From NCBI RefSeq assembly GCF_008634025.1, contig NZ_PDCM01000001.1, positions 2,946,501-3,010,500 of the forward strand: a stretch of 64,000 nucleotides of DNA, read 5' to 3'. Of the stretch, positions 15,690-24,827 are shown piece after piece. Position numbers and translations under genes: made by a program. The stretch's first letter is position 1; each line of letters starts with the position of its first letter. Source of the stretch: Streptomyces albofaciens JCM 4342 (GTDB taxonomy: Bacteria > Actinomycetota > Actinomycetes > Streptomycetales > Streptomycetaceae). Under the pieces are notes generated by a model. It ran no database searches. It was not told the DNA's origin and worked only from the letters and a program-made list of their open reading frames with translations.

Positions 15690-16967
15690 TCAGGCGATCA
15701 CACCGTCCCGGCGCAGCGCTGCGATCCGCTCGCTCGTCAGACCCAGAGCGCTCAGCAGCGCGTCGGTGTGCTCGCCCAGGGCCGGGACATTCCCCGGTTC
15801 GGGCCCGGCACTCCCGGGCAGGGTGATCGGCGGCAGCAGCGCACGCAGCGGCCCCACCGGTGACCCCACCTCCCGCCAGCGGTCGCGCGCCGCGAGCTGC
15901 GGATGCCCGGCCAGCTCCGCCACCCCGTTCAGCCGCGCACAGGCGATCCCCGCCTCCTCCAGCCGCCGTACGGCCTCCTCGACCGGCATCCCGGCCAGTG
16001 CCTCACCCACCACCCGGTCCGTCTTGTCCCGGTTGCGATTTCGCGCCGCATTCGTCGCGAACGCCGGATCGTCGGCCAGTCCGGGCCGCTCCAGCACCTG
16101 CCGCGCCAGCCGCCCCCACTCCCGGTCGTTCTGCACGGACAGCAGCACCGGCTGCCCGTCCGCCGTCGGGTAGGCGTTGTACGGCGCGATGACGGCGTGC
16201 GCGACACCCGTGCGCGCGGGAGGCGTGCCCCCGTACATCCCGAAGTAGAGCGGGTGCCCCAGCCACTCGGCCAGCGCGTCCAGCATCGCGATCTCCACCG
16301 GGCCGCCGCGGCCGGTCGTGCCGCGGCGCAGCAGCGCGGCCAGCACCCCGGAGAAGGCGTACATCGCCGCCGCGATGTCCGCCGCCGGAAACCCGGCTTT
16401 CGCCGGTTCGTCCGGCGTCCCGGTCAGCGAGACCAGCCCGGCCTCGCACTGGACGAGCATGTCGTAGGCCCGCTTGTGCGCGTACGGGCCGTCGGCGCCG
16501 TACCCGGAGATGTCCACGGCGACCAGGCGCGGGTGGCGGGCGCACAGCGACGCCGCGTCCAGCCCGAGCCGCGCGGCCGCGCCCTGCGCGAGGTTCTGCA
16601 CGAACACGTCCGCGGTGCGGAGCAGTTGCTCCAGCAGCGCGCGCCCGCGCGGGTCCTTGAGGTCCAGCGCCAGCGACTCCTTGCCGCGGTTGGCCCAGAC
16701 GAAGTGCGAGGCCAGACCGCGTACCGAGGTGTCGTAGGCACGCGCGAAGTCGCCGCCGTCCGGCCGCTCCACCTTGATCACCCGGGCGCCGAGGTCGGCG
16801 AGCTGCCGGGTGGCGAACGGCGCGGCCACGGCCTGCTCGACGCCGACGACGGTGATGCCCTCCAGGGGCGGCGGCTGCACAGTGCGGTCCACGGCCGGGT
16901 GGGCCACGGTCGGGTGATCCGCGGTCGGATGGTCCGCGGTCGGATGGTCCATGGGCGTGTGTTCCAT
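15690..16967 (-). CDS. CaiB/BaiF family CoA-transferase (class III)
   Basis: A 425-aa cytosolic enzyme of the formyl-CoA transferase/CaiB family, which moves CoA between carboxylic acids. Typical features: LEGITVVGVEQAVAAPFATR near the N-terminus, LGARVIKVERPDGGD, NRGKESLALDLKD, and the SGYGADGPY segment following the catalytic-region Asp. The C-terminus has the usual LGEHTDALLSALGL ending. The start at 16967 gives an unusual 30-residue N-terminal extension of imperfect DHPTA repeats encoded by tandem DNA repeats; homologues normally begin near PPPLEGI. The acyl partner is unknown and no operon partner is evident, as both neighbours are separated or convergent. Confidence 0.9.
   Translation of the reverse strand: MEHTPMDHPTADHPTADHPTVAHPAVDRTVQPPPLEGITVVGVEQAVAAPFATRQLADLGARVIKVERPDGGDFARAYDTSVRGLASHFVWANRGKESLALDLKDPRGRALLEQLLRTADVFVQNLAQGAAARLGLDAASLCARHPRLVAVDISGYGADGPYAHKRAYDMLVQCEAGLVSLTGTPDEPAKAGFPAADIAAAMYAFSGVLAALLRRGTTGRGGPVEIAMLDALAEWLGHPLYFGMYGGTPPARTGVAHAVIAPYNAYPTADGQPVLLSVQNDREWGRLARQVLERPGLADDPAFATNAARNRNRDKTDRVVGEALAGMPVEEAVRRLEEAGIACARLNGVAELAGHPQLAARDRWREVGSPVGPLRALLPPITLPGSAGPEPGNVPALGEHTDALLSALGLTSERIAALRRDGVIA
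16908..16957. repeat. short tandem repeats in CoA-transferase N-terminus
   Basis: Imperfect 15-bp units of the type GGTCGGATGGTCCGC recur here and encode repeating Asp-His-Pro-Thr residues ahead of the conserved domain. Such repeats could expand or contract without disturbing the enzyme core. Confidence 0.6.
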
Positions 16968-17067
16968 GGTCGGAGCACCTACCCGCCGCCGTACGCCGGG
17001 CAACGCGCGGAGCCGTACGGCCGCGTCACGGCGGGGCGGAACACGGCGGGGGGCACGGCGGGGCGGG

Positions 17068-18342
17068 TCACAACAGGGCGAACTGCCCCTCCGGGCCCTC
17101 CTCGTGATGATCCAGGACGGAGGCCGGGCGGCGGGCCGCGGCGGGCGGCGGCAGCACCCCCGCCGCCCGCAGCCCGGACGCCTCGATGCGCGGCCCGTCC
17201 GCCGTGCGCCGGTGCAACGCCTCCTGCGCCGGGCGCACTTCGCCCAGCAGCGACAGCACCGTGATCAGCTCCAGCAGTTCGGTGGTCCACTCCTGGGGCC
17301 AGACGGCGGGCCGTACCGCCTCCAGTCCCTCCGGGGCGGCCGCCGGCGCGGTCCGGCGCTCGCACCACGCCTCCAGCACGCGTACCCCGCCTGCCTCGAA
17401 CTCCCAGGCCACGGGAGGCACGGGGGAGATCCGGCCGGGGCCGAGGAGCAGCGCCTCCTCGTCCGGCAGGTAGTCGACGCCGCCGGGCAGCCCGTGGGCG
17501 GGAAGCGGGGCGCGTACGTAGGGACGCCGTCCGCCGGGCATCCGGGGACGGTCGCCGGCGCGCGCCCCGTACGCCGTCCCGTCACCCCGCGCGCCCCTCG
17601 TCTGGAGCCACAGCATCCGCTCGCCCAGCGCGACGCCGTCCTCCCATACTCCGGCGTCGGCGGTCAACGGCACGACCGCGCCGGACGGGGTGGGCCGGGC
17701 GCTCGCCACCGTCCAGGCGAGCACCTCGGCGGCGCCGACCGGCCGGTCCAGGCGGCGGGCGAGCAGCTCCGTCAGGCCGGGGGCGAGGTTGGGCTCGCTG
17801 CCGCCGGGCCGCCGGTAGAGCGGGCGGATGCGGCCGGGCCGCCCGGCGGGCGACCTGCCGTCCGGCAGCAGCGCGGAGGCCACCAGCGCCGGCCCCGCCG
17901 TCTGCGGCACGTGCCCCAGCTCCACCACGAACACCTGACGCCCGTCCGCCACCCGCCACAGCTCGGGGCGGGCGCCGTCGATCAGCCGGTGGTCGGGCAG
18001 CAGCCACTGCCGGTCGTACGGGCCGTGCAGCACCCGCACCGGGTCGGGGCACGGGCCGCCGCCGTGCGCGAGGCGGCCGGTGGGCGTGGCCTGGCCGGGG
18101 AGCTGGGGCACGGCGGTGCGCAGCGTACGGGCGCGGCTGGGCCGGAACAGCCGCTCGCGCGCCGCGTCGTCACCGGCCTCGTGCAGCGCCGCCCAGCGGG
18201 CCCGCAGGGAGGCGGCGTCCGGGGCCATCACCCAGCCGCGGCCGAGCCGCAGCGGCGCCACCGACCAGGGCATCAGGTCATCGAGCCGGGGCGCGGCCGC
18301 GAGCCTGCCGCCGCCGCTCCCCGTGGCCTGTGTCACCGTCAC
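17068..18342 (-). CDS. type ISP restriction/modification specificity-domain protein (LlaBIII-like C-terminal domain)
   Basis: A 424-aa protein of the streptomycete group annotated as type ISP restriction/modification enzymes. It resembles only the C-terminal specificity domain of LlaBIII-type enzymes: no SAM-binding, helicase or nuclease motifs are present. It starts with DDLMPWSVAPLRLGR and contains RPYVRAPLP, PDEEALLLGPG and WPQEWTTELLELITVL. Start at GTG 18342 with GGAGGG 8 nt upstream; a second GTG lies two codons on. No methylase or nuclease partner is nearby, so it may be an orphan DNA-binding module or have another role. Family call from memory of similar annotated proteins; function uncertain. 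Confidence 0.7.
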   Translation of the reverse strand: MTVTQATGSGGGRLAAAPRLDDLMPWSVAPLRLGRGWVMAPDAASLRARWAALHEAGDDAARERLFRPSRARTLRTAVPQLPGQATPTGRLAHGGGPCPDPVRVLHGPYDRQWLLPDHRLIDGARPELWRVADGRQVFVVELGHVPQTAGPALVASALLPDGRSPAGRPGRIRPLYRRPGGSEPNLAPGLTELLARRLDRPVGAAEVLAWTVASARPTPSGAVVPLTADAGVWEDGVALGERMLWLQTRGARGDGTAYGARAGDRPRMPGGRRPYVRAPLPAHGLPGGVDYLPDEEALLLGPGRISPVPPVAWEFEAGGVRVLEAWCERRTAPAAAPEGLEAVRPAVWPQEWTTELLELITVLSLLGEVRPAQEALHRRTADGPRIEASGLRAAGVLPPPAAARRPASVLDHHEEGPEGQFALL

Positions 18343-18510
18343 GCGGTCGCCCTCCCTGGACCTTCGGTGCGCTCGGTTGCCTGGGGGCATCGTAACGGCG
18401 GCGGCCGGAGGGGGGCTTTCCCGAGTGATCACCGACGGGTACGGTCCTGGCCGTACGGCCGTGCCGTCACCGCACGCCCATGCCGCCGCCGTCCGCCGGG
18501 AGGAAGCGCC

Positions 18511-19872
18511 ATGACCGCAACGCAGCTCACCGGGGTGCGGGCCGGGGCCCGGCTGGACCGGCTGCCGCCGTCGCGCTGGCACCGCCGGCTGACCCTGACC
18601 GTCGGCGTCGGCGCCTTCTTCGACCTCTACGAGATCTTCCTCGGCGGGGTGCTGGCCGCGGTGCTCGCCGAGCGGTGGCACCTGGACCACACCGCCAAGT
18701 CCTGGGTGATCGCCGCCGGGTTCCTCGGGATGTTCGTGGGCGCCACGGTGCTGTCGGTGCTCGCGGACCGGTTCGGGCGGCGCCGGATGTTCCTGGTCAA
18801 TCTGGGCGCGTACTCGCTGTGTTCGCTGCTGGGCGCCTTCGCGCCGAACGCGGAGTGGCTGATCGCGCTGCGCTTCCTGGCCGGGCTCGGCCTGGGCGCC
18901 GAACTGGTGCTGGTGGACACCTACCTCGCCGAGTTCCTGCCGCGCGCCGTACGCGGCCGGTACATCGCCTGGGCCTACACCTTCGGCTTCTGCGGCGTGC
19001 CCGTGGCCGCCTTCGTGGGCGCCCGCCTGGTGGCCACCCGCGAGCTGTTCGGTGTCGAGGGCTGGCGCTGGCTGCTGGTGGCGGGCGCGCTGGGCGCGGC
19101 GTTCATCCAGCTCATGCGCGCCCGGCTGCCGGAGTCGCCGCGCTGGCTGGCCGTACACGGCCGGGAGGAGGAGGCGGCGAAGATCGTCACGGACATCGAG
19201 GAGCGGGTCGCGCGGGAGACCGGGGAGACGCTGCCGTCGGTCGCGGTGGCGGCGGAGGTGCCGCAGCGCCGTGTCCCGCTGGGCGAGATGTTCCGCGGTG
19301 ACCACCGGCGCCGCACGGTCATGTGGTGGATCTTCCAGGTCCTCCAGACCGTCGGCTACTACGGGTTCGGCTCGCTGGCGCCGGTCGTGCTGACCGCCAA
19401 GGGCCACACCGTCACCACGTCGCTGAGCTACGCGGCCCTCAGCTTCTGCGGCTATCCGCTGGGCTCGGCGCTGTCCGTGCCGCTCATCGACCGGATCGAG
19501 CGCAAGACACTGATCATCGCCTCCGCGCTGGGCATGGCGGCGTGCGGCCTGGCCTTCGGCTTCGCCTCCGCGGGCTGGCTGATCGTGAGCGCCGGCTTCG
19601 CGCTGACCGTGTGCAGCAACGTCTTCTCCAACGCCTTCCACGTCTACCAGACCGAGCTCTTCCCGACCGGCCTGCGCAGCAGCGCCATCGGGATCGCCTA
19701 CTCGCTGTCCCGGCTCACCTCGGTGATCCTGCCGTTCGTCGCGCTGACCGTGCTGGACGGGCTGGGGCCGGGCGCCGTCTTCATCGGTTCGGCCGCGCTG
19801 ATGCTGCTGCTGTGCCTGGACGTGGCGCTGCTGGGGCCGCGCAGTACGGGGCGCAGCCTGGAACGGATCTGA
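18511..19872 (+). CDS. MFS transporter, sugar/aromatic-acid porter type
   Basis: A 453-aa, 12-helix major facilitator protein that should import a small metabolite with protons. Signature loops are visible: ADRFGRRRMFL after TM2 and PESPRWLAVHGREEEA in the central loop, where sugar porters carry the PESPRWL motif. DLYEIFLGG in TM1 resembles the aromatic-acid/niacin branch. GGGAGGAA sits just before the ATG at 18511. It is divergent from the ISP-type gene and convergent with the poly-gamma-glutamate hydrolase gene, with a hairpin between. No substrate-linked catabolic gene adjoins it, so substrate is open. Confidence 0.9.
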   Translation: MTATQLTGVRAGARLDRLPPSRWHRRLTLTVGVGAFFDLYEIFLGGVLAAVLAERWHLDHTAKSWVIAAGFLGMFVGATVLSVLADRFGRRRMFLVNLGAYSLCSLLGAFAPNAEWLIALRFLAGLGLGAELVLVDTYLAEFLPRAVRGRYIAWAYTFGFCGVPVAAFVGARLVATRELFGVEGWRWLLVAGALGAAFIQLMRARLPESPRWLAVHGREEEAAKIVTDIEERVARETGETLPSVAVAAEVPQRRVPLGEMFRGDHRRRTVMWWIFQVLQTVGYYGFGSLAPVVLTAKGHTVTTSLSYAALSFCGYPLGSALSVPLIDRIERKTLIIASALGMAACGLAFGFASAGWLIVSAGFALTVCSNVFSNAFHVYQTELFPTGLRSSAIGIAYSLSRLTSVILPFVALTVLDGLGPGAVFIGSAALMLLLCLDVALLGPRSTGRSLERI

Positions 19873-19925
19873 GGGGCGTCCCCGCGGCAAGGCCGCCCGG
19901 CGCTCACGGTGGCGAGGGCGACGAC

Positions 19926-19960
19926 CGCACCGGGCCCGGCCTTCCCTGGGGCCCGGTGCG
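19926..19960. terminator. bidirectional terminator hairpin
   Basis: A perfect 12-bp inverted repeat, CGCACCGGGCCC at 19926-19937 and its complement at 19949-19960, with an 11-nt loop. It lies between the 3' ends of the convergent MFS and hydrolase genes, so it can stop transcription from both sides. Confidence 0.8.
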
Positions 19961-19977
19961 TCCGCTCAGTGTGTCGC

Positions 19978-20859
19978 TCAGAGAATGACCTGGTCGGCGC
20001 CGGTCTCCAGTCGGGCGATCGCCTTGCGGCAGGCGCCGGCGAAGGCCTTGAACTCCGGCTTGGTGCTGTCGGCGCGCCCGGCCAGCGTGTCCGTGCCGAA
20101 GAAGGACTCGCGCAGCTCGGTGGTCAGTTCCAGCTGGCCGCCCTTGCGGAGCACGGTGCGGTTGCAGGGGTTGTCGGGGTCGACGCCGGCCAGGTCCGGG
20201 AAGTCGTCGCCGTCCACCGTCTTGAAGCCGGCGGCGCCCAGCTCTTCGTGCAGCAGCTTCTTGAAGGCGGCGTTCAGACCGCCGACGACGACCACCTTGG
20301 GGTCCTGGCCGCTGCGCACACCGGCCTGTTCGGCCTTGCAGCCGTGCAGGCTCAGGACGTTGAGGCTGGAGGTCGCCATGGCGATCGCGACGTGGTCGTC
20401 GCAGTTCTTCGCGGTGACGTGCAGTTCGCGGTTGCTGCCCAGGTTCATGCTGGGCAGCCGCAGCCCCTCGAACATCCAGTAGTCGTACACCGGCTCGCCC
20501 GGGAACAGCGGCTCCAGGGTGCCGGGGTGGTAGCCGGCTATGCCCAGGCACAGTTCGGAGGTGCCCTTCTCGATGGCGCCGCCGTGCAGGGCCATGACCG
20601 TCGTGCGGTGGTACGGGGGTCTCCCGCCCCGCTCGTTGTCGAACAGCTCGTGCCGTCTGTACCGGCGCGCGTACTGGATGCCCTCCTGACCGGAGAGATC
20701 CTTGTACATCAAGGTGTTGGTCTTGTACTTGTCCCCCTTGGACGTGGCATGGGCCTTGGCGGCCCCCAGGCCCGTCACGAGGGGAGTGCTGCTGACGGCC
20801 GCCGCGCCGAGGGCGGCGGTGAGGACAGTGCGACGATTGACAGGTGACATGTCGCACAT
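19978..20859 (-). CDS. Tat-exported poly-gamma-glutamate hydrolase family protein
   Basis: A 293-aa exported protein of the family that includes phage poly-gamma-glutamate hydrolase, zinc-dependent peptidases that split gamma-linked glutamate polymers. The N-terminus has a twin-arginine signal (NRRTVLTAALGAAAVSS). Likely metal and catalytic residues are in MALHGGAIEKGTSEL (His and Glu), with DYWMFEG, AKNCDDH and LSLHG following. Two ATG starts are possible, at 20859 (used) and 20850; both keep the Tat motif. It may process gamma-glutamyl polymer or peptidoglycan-derived material outside the cell; actual substrate is not shown. It is separated from the upstream GntR gene by 86 bp. Confidence 0.85.
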   Translation of the reverse strand: MCDMSPVNRRTVLTAALGAAAVSSTPLVTGLGAAKAHATSKGDKYKTNTLMYKDLSGQEGIQYARRYRRHELFDNERGGRPPYHRTTVMALHGGAIEKGTSELCLGIAGYHPGTLEPLFPGEPVYDYWMFEGLRLPSMNLGSNRELHVTAKNCDDHVAIAMATSSLNVLSLHGCKAEQAGVRSGQDPKVVVVGGLNAAFKKLLHEELGAAGFKTVDGDDFPDLAGVDPDNPCNRTVLRKGGQLELTTELRESFFGTDTLAGRADSTKPEFKAFAGACRKAIARLETGADQVIL

Positions 20860-20945
20860 CTTTGCCCGTCCCGTCCACGGCCTCCTCGGCGGGGTGGGGC
20901 ATCGGCGGGCGGCGCGCCCCGTGAGCGCCCCGCCGGGGGCCCGGC

Positions 20946-21695
20946 TCAGTGCGCGTCCAGCGTCACCGTGAAGGAGAAACGGTCCCCCCGGTAGTGGATG
21001 CGGGCCACGTCCACCACCCGTCCGTCCTGGTCGTAGGTGATGCCCGTGTAGTGCAGGATCGGACTGAGCAGCGGGACCTGGAGCAGCCGGGCGGTCTCCG
21101 GGTCCGCCAGCCGGGCCTCGACCGTGTCGGTGATGCGGCTGATGGCCACGCCCACCGCGTCCCGCAGCACCTTCGTCATCGGCCAGCGCTCCAGGTCCGC
21201 GAGGTCCACGCGGGCGGCGACGTCCGGGTGGAGGAAGTTGACCGCGTGGTTGGTCGGCTCGCCGGTCTTCTCGTCGCTGCGCAGTCTGCGGTACGTGGCG
21301 ACCTCCGCCAGGTCCGGGAAGTACTCCGCCAGCTCGGCCGGTACGGCGTCCGTCCCGTGGCCCAGCAGTTCGGTGCGCATACCGGACTGCTGGGCCACGA
21401 TCGCGTCCACCGAGCCGAGCAGCCGCACGGGCGACCCGCGCCGCGCGCTCGGCTCGATGAACGTCCCGCGCCTGCGGTGCCGCGTGATCAGCCCCTCCGT
21501 CTCCAGTTCCTTGAGCGCCTGGCGCATGGTCAGCACGCTCACGCCGTAATGGGCGGCGAGCGCGTCCTCGGTCGGCAGGCGCAGCGGGGCGCCGGGGGAG
21601 CGGCCGAGTATGGACGCGCGCAGCGACTGCGAGACCTGGTACCACAGCGGCAGCTTGCGGTTCAGGTCCAGCGAGTCGGGGGCGAAGGTGGTCAA
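20946..21695 (-). CDS. GntR/HutC-family regulator with UTRA ligand domain
   Basis: A 249-aa transcription factor. The winged helix-turn-helix covers about 10-80 (PLWYQVSQSLRASIL, LPTEDALAAHYGVSVLTMRQ, GLITRHRRRGTF). A UTRA effector-binding domain follows (about 95-245, with LVQ-like LLQVPLLSPILHYTGITYD and the ending RIHYRGDRFSF). Translation starts at TTG 21695, with GGAG 8 nt upstream. It lies 61 bp downstream of the homogentisate dioxygenase gene in the same direction, so it could be co-transcribed and respond to an aromatic catabolite. The palindrome upstream of the dioxygenase gene is one candidate binding site. Target and ligand are inferred. Confidence 0.9.
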   Translation of the reverse strand: MTTFAPDSLDLNRKLPLWYQVSQSLRASILGRSPGAPLRLPTEDALAAHYGVSVLTMRQALKELETEGLITRHRRRGTFIEPSARRGSPVRLLGSVDAIVAQQSGMRTELLGHGTDAVPAELAEYFPDLAEVATYRRLRSDEKTGEPTNHAVNFLHPDVAARVDLADLERWPMTKVLRDAVGVAISRITDTVEARLADPETARLLQVPLLSPILHYTGITYDQDGRVVDVARIHYRGDRFSFTVTLDAH

Positions 21696-21756
21696 GGCGA
21701 CTCCGTATCAGAGGCCGGGCGGTGTGCCGCCGGAGCCGGTGCCGGGGCACCGGCTC

Positions 21757-23082
21757 TCAGGGACGGAAGTGGCGCTCAAGACCTTGCCATACCCGGTCGT
21801 AGCCGCTCTGCAGGTGGTCGGCGCCCGCGGCCTGCCCGGTGAGGGTGACCGGCCAGCGGGTCTCGAACATGAAGGCCAGCCCGTCGTCGATCTTCTGCGG
21901 CTTGAGCTCGGCCGCGCTCGCCCGGTCGAAGGTCTCCCGGTCCGGGCCGTGCGCGGACATCATGTTGTGCAGCGAGCCGCCGCCCGGGACGAAGCCCTCC
22001 GCCTTGGCGTCGTAGGCGCCCTCGACCAGGCCCATGTACTCGCTCATCACGTTCCGGTGGAAGTACGGCGGCCGGAAGGTGTCCTCGCCGACCAGCCAGC
22101 GCGGCGCGAAGACCACGAAGTCCACGCCCGCCAGGCCCGGGGTGTCGGACGGCGAGGTCAGCACGGTGAAGACCGACGGGTCCGGGTGGTCGTAGCTGAT
22201 CGAGCCGATGACGTTGAAGCGCCGCAGGTCGTAGACGTACGGGACGTGGTTGCCGTGCCAGGCCACGACGTCCAGCGGCGAGTGGCCGTAGGTCGCCTTC
22301 CAGAGGTTGCCGCAGAACTTGTTGACGACCTCGCAGGGGCCTTCCTCGTCCTCGTACGCGGCGGTCGGCGCCAGGAAGTCCCGCGCGTTCGCCAGGCCGT
22401 TGGCGCCGATCGGGCCGAGGTCGGGGAGCTGGAAGGGCTGCCCGTAGTTCTCGCAGACGTAGCCGCGGGCGGTGGCGTCGAGCAGTTCGACGCGGAAGCG
22501 GACGCCGCGCGGGATGAGCGCGACGTGCCCGGGTTCGGCGCGCAGCAGGCCCAGTTCGGTGCGGATCAGCAGGCCGCCGTGCTCGGGGACGATCAGCAGC
22601 TCGCCGTCCGCGTCGCTGAACACCCGCCGTTCCATGGAGGCGTTGGCGTGGTAGAGGTGGATGGCCATGCCGGTGCGCCGGCCGGCGTCGCCGTTGCCGC
22701 CCAGCGTCCACAGTCCGGCGAGGAAGTCGGTGGGCGCCTCGGGCGCGGGCAGCGGGTTCCAGCGCAGCCGGTTGGGGTCGGGCGCCGTCTCGGTGAAGGG
22801 CGCGCCCCGGAGGGCGCCGTTGTCCGCCCGCTCGAACGGCGGGTGGGCGGCGGACGGGCGGATGCGGTAGAGCCACGTCCGGCGGTTGCGGGCGCGCGGC
22901 TCGGTGAAGGCCGAACCGCTCAGCTGCTCCGCGTACAGCCCCAGGGGTGCGCGCTGGGGGGAGTTGCGGCCCACCGGCAGGGCGCCGGTGACCGCCTCCG
23001 AGCTGTGTTCGTTGCCGAAGCCCGAGGAGTACGCGAGCCCCTCGGCCGTCTTTCTCGCCCGCTCGCTGCCCGTGCCTGTCAT
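21757..23082 (-). CDS. hmgA: homogentisate 1,2-dioxygenase
   Basis: A 441-aa iron(II) dioxygenase that opens the ring of homogentisate to maleylacetoacetate in tyrosine/phenylalanine catabolism. The Fe ligands are recognisable: His and Glu in [12 protein letters not shown] and the later His in MMSAHGPD, which correspond to His335, Glu341 and His371 of the human enzyme. The N-terminal [13 protein letters not shown] is also family-typical. The ATG at 23082 begins just before the conserved start, and the longer frame runs into the operator region. Genes for maleylacetoacetate isomerase and fumarylacetoacetase are not in this window. A perfect palindrome lies 29 bp upstream. Confidence 0.97.
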   Translation of the reverse strand: MTGTGSERARKTAEGLAYSSGFGNEHSSEAVTGALPVGRNSPQRAPLGLYAEQLSGSAFTEPRARNRRTWLYRIRPSAAHPPFERADNGALRGAPFTETAPDPNRLRWNPLPAPEAPTDFLAGLWTLGGNGDAGRRTGMAIHLYHANASMERRVFSDADGELLIVPEHGGLLIRTELGLLRAEPGHVALIPRGVRFRVELLDATARGYVCENYGQPFQLPDLGPIGANGLANARDFLAPTAAYEDEEGPCEVVNKFCGNLWKATYGHSPLDVVAWHGNHVPYVYDLRRFNVIGSISYDHPDPSVFTVLTSPSDTPGLAGVDFVVFAPRWLVGEDTFRPPYFHRNVMSEYMGLVEGAYDAKAEGFVPGGGSLHNMMSAHGPDRETFDRASAAELKPQKIDDGLAFMFETRWPVTLTGQAAGADHLQSGYDRVWQGLERHFRP

Positions 23083-23110
23083 CGCGCGCTCCCGCCGATC
23101 GAGGAATCCA

Positions 23111-23138
23111 GCAATCCTATGGAGGACCTTAGGATTGC
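23111..23138. promoter_or_regulatory. palindromic operator candidate upstream of hmgA
   Basis: GCAATCCTA (23111-23119) and TAGGATTGC (23130-23138) are exact reverse complements with a 10-nt spacer. The site is 29-56 bp before the hmgA ATG, where a repressor or activator would contact the promoter. The 9-bp AT-containing arms stand out from the GC-rich background. Confidence 0.65.
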
Positions 23139-23360
23139 GGCCCCGGCCCGTCAACGGAAACTCTCGGCCATGTGCGGCGCGCGCGGCGGAGGGGCCCGGC
23201 CCCGCGCGCGGCGCCGCGGCCTGGCCGTACGCCGCTTCCGCAGCCCCGTGTTTTGCTCGTATTGCTCACACGTCAAGACCTTGTTAACGAAAGTTTCGGC
23301 CACCTACCGTCGCTTCACCGCCGTCCCGGGCGTGTTCAAGGGCGAACGTGAGGTACCCCC

Positions 23361-24824
23361 ATGCTGACAATCCTCGGATTCGTCATGATCGCCACCTTCC
23401 TGGTGCTGATCATGATGAAGAAGATGTCGCCGATGGCAGCGCTCATCCTGGTCCCGGCGCTGTTCTGCGTCCTGGTGGGCAAGGGGGCGCACCTCGGCGC
23501 ATACGTCCTCAAGGGCGTGGGCGATCTGGCGCCCACCGCCGCGATGCTCATGTTCGCCATCATCTACTTCGGGGTGATGATCGACGTAGGGCTCTTCGAC
23601 CCGGTCGTCCGGGCCATCCTGCGGTTCTGCAAGGCCGACCCGGTCCGCATCGTGGTCGGCACCGCGCTGCTCGCCGCGATCGTCTCCCTCGACGGCGACG
23701 GCTCCACCACCTTCATGATCACGGTGTCCGCGCTCTACCCGCTCTACCGCCGCCTGAAGATGAGCCTGGTGGTCATGACGGGCGTCGCCGCCACCGCCAA
23801 CGGCGTGATGAACACCGTGCCCTGGGGCGGCCCGACCGCCCGCGCCGCCACCGCCCTCAAACTGGACGCCGGCGACATCTTCGTCCCCATGGTCCCGGCG
23901 CTGGCCACCGGCCTGGTCGCGGTCTTCCTGCTCGCGTACGTCCTCGGGCGCCGCGAGCGCAAGCGGCTGGGACTGCTCACGCTGGCCGGGGCCGGGGCCG
24001 AAACCGCGACGGAGCGGGCGGAGGAGCCGGTGCTCGCCGGGGCGGGCGGGGGCTTCGGGGCCCGGATGCGGACGACCGTGTTCCGTACGGTGTCGACGCG
24101 TACGGGCAAGGGCCGCGGCCCGACGGCGGGCGGCGGGACCGGAACCGGCGCCACCCCCGCCGAGCCCGCCCCCGCCGACGACTTCCAGGGCCTGGACCCG
24201 CACCGGCCGACGCTGCGCCCCGGGCTCTACTGGTTCAACGCCGCCCTCACCGTCGCGCTGCTGGTCCTGCTCGTCCTCCAGACGCTGCCCATCCCGGTGC
24301 TCTTCCTCCTGGGCGCCGCCCTCGCGCTGACCGTCAACTTCCCGCACATGGCCGACCAGAAGGCCCGCATCGCCGCGCACGCCGAGAACGTCCTGAACGT
24401 CTCCGGCATGGTCTTCGCCGCCGCCGTCTTCACCGGCGTGCTGACCGGCACCGGCATGGTCGAGCACATGGCCCGCTGGCTGGTCGACGGCATCCCGGAC
24501 GGGCTCGGCCCGCACATGGGCATCGTCACCGGCGTCCTGAGCATCCCGCTCACGTACTTCATGTCCAACGACGGCTTCTACTTCGGCATCGTGCCGATCC
24601 TCGCCGAGGCGGGCGCCGCCCACGGCGTGGGTGCCCTGGAGATCGCCCGCGCCTCCCTCGTCGGCCAGGCGCTGCACATGTCCAGCCCGCTCGTCCCCGC
24701 CGTCTACGTGCTGGTCGGCATGGCGAAGGTGGAGTTCGGCGACCACACCCGGTTCACCGTGAAGTGGGCGGCGCTGACCTCCCTGGTGGTGCTCGCGGCC
24801 GGCCTGCTGTACGGGATCATCTGA
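23361..24824 (+). CDS. CitMHS-family citrate/metal symporter
   Basis: A 487-aa inner-membrane transporter of the CitMHS family, which takes up citrate complexed to a divalent metal together with protons. The first half has the hallmark SLDGDGSTTFMITVSALYPLYRRL and the second YFMSNDGFYFGIVPILAEAG. About 12 hydrophobic segments are present. A long Gly/Ala/Thr-rich cytosolic loop (about residues 200-285) separates the halves and is larger than usual. GAGGT precedes the ATG. The upstream 23230-23310 stretch is unusually AT-rich and contains TTGTTAACGAA, a likely promoter or operator zone. The following MFS gene begins 3 bp after the stop. Confidence 0.92.
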   Translation: MLTILGFVMIATFLVLIMMKKMSPMAALILVPALFCVLVGKGAHLGAYVLKGVGDLAPTAAMLMFAIIYFGVMIDVGLFDPVVRAILRFCKADPVRIVVGTALLAAIVSLDGDGSTTFMITVSALYPLYRRLKMSLVVMTGVAATANGVMNTVPWGGPTARAATALKLDAGDIFVPMVPALATGLVAVFLLAYVLGRRERKRLGLLTLAGAGAETATERAEEPVLAGAGGGFGARMRTTVFRTVSTRTGKGRGPTAGGGTGTGATPAEPAPADDFQGLDPHRPTLRPGLYWFNAALTVALLVLLVLQTLPIPVLFLLGAALALTVNFPHMADQKARIAAHAENVLNVSGMVFAAAVFTGVLTGTGMVEHMARWLVDGIPDGLGPHMGIVTGVLSIPLTYFMSNDGFYFGIVPILAEAGAAHGVGALEIARASLVGQALHMSSPLVPAVYVLVGMAKVEFGDHTRFTVKWAALTSLVVLAAGLLYGII

Positions 24825-24827
24825 CCG

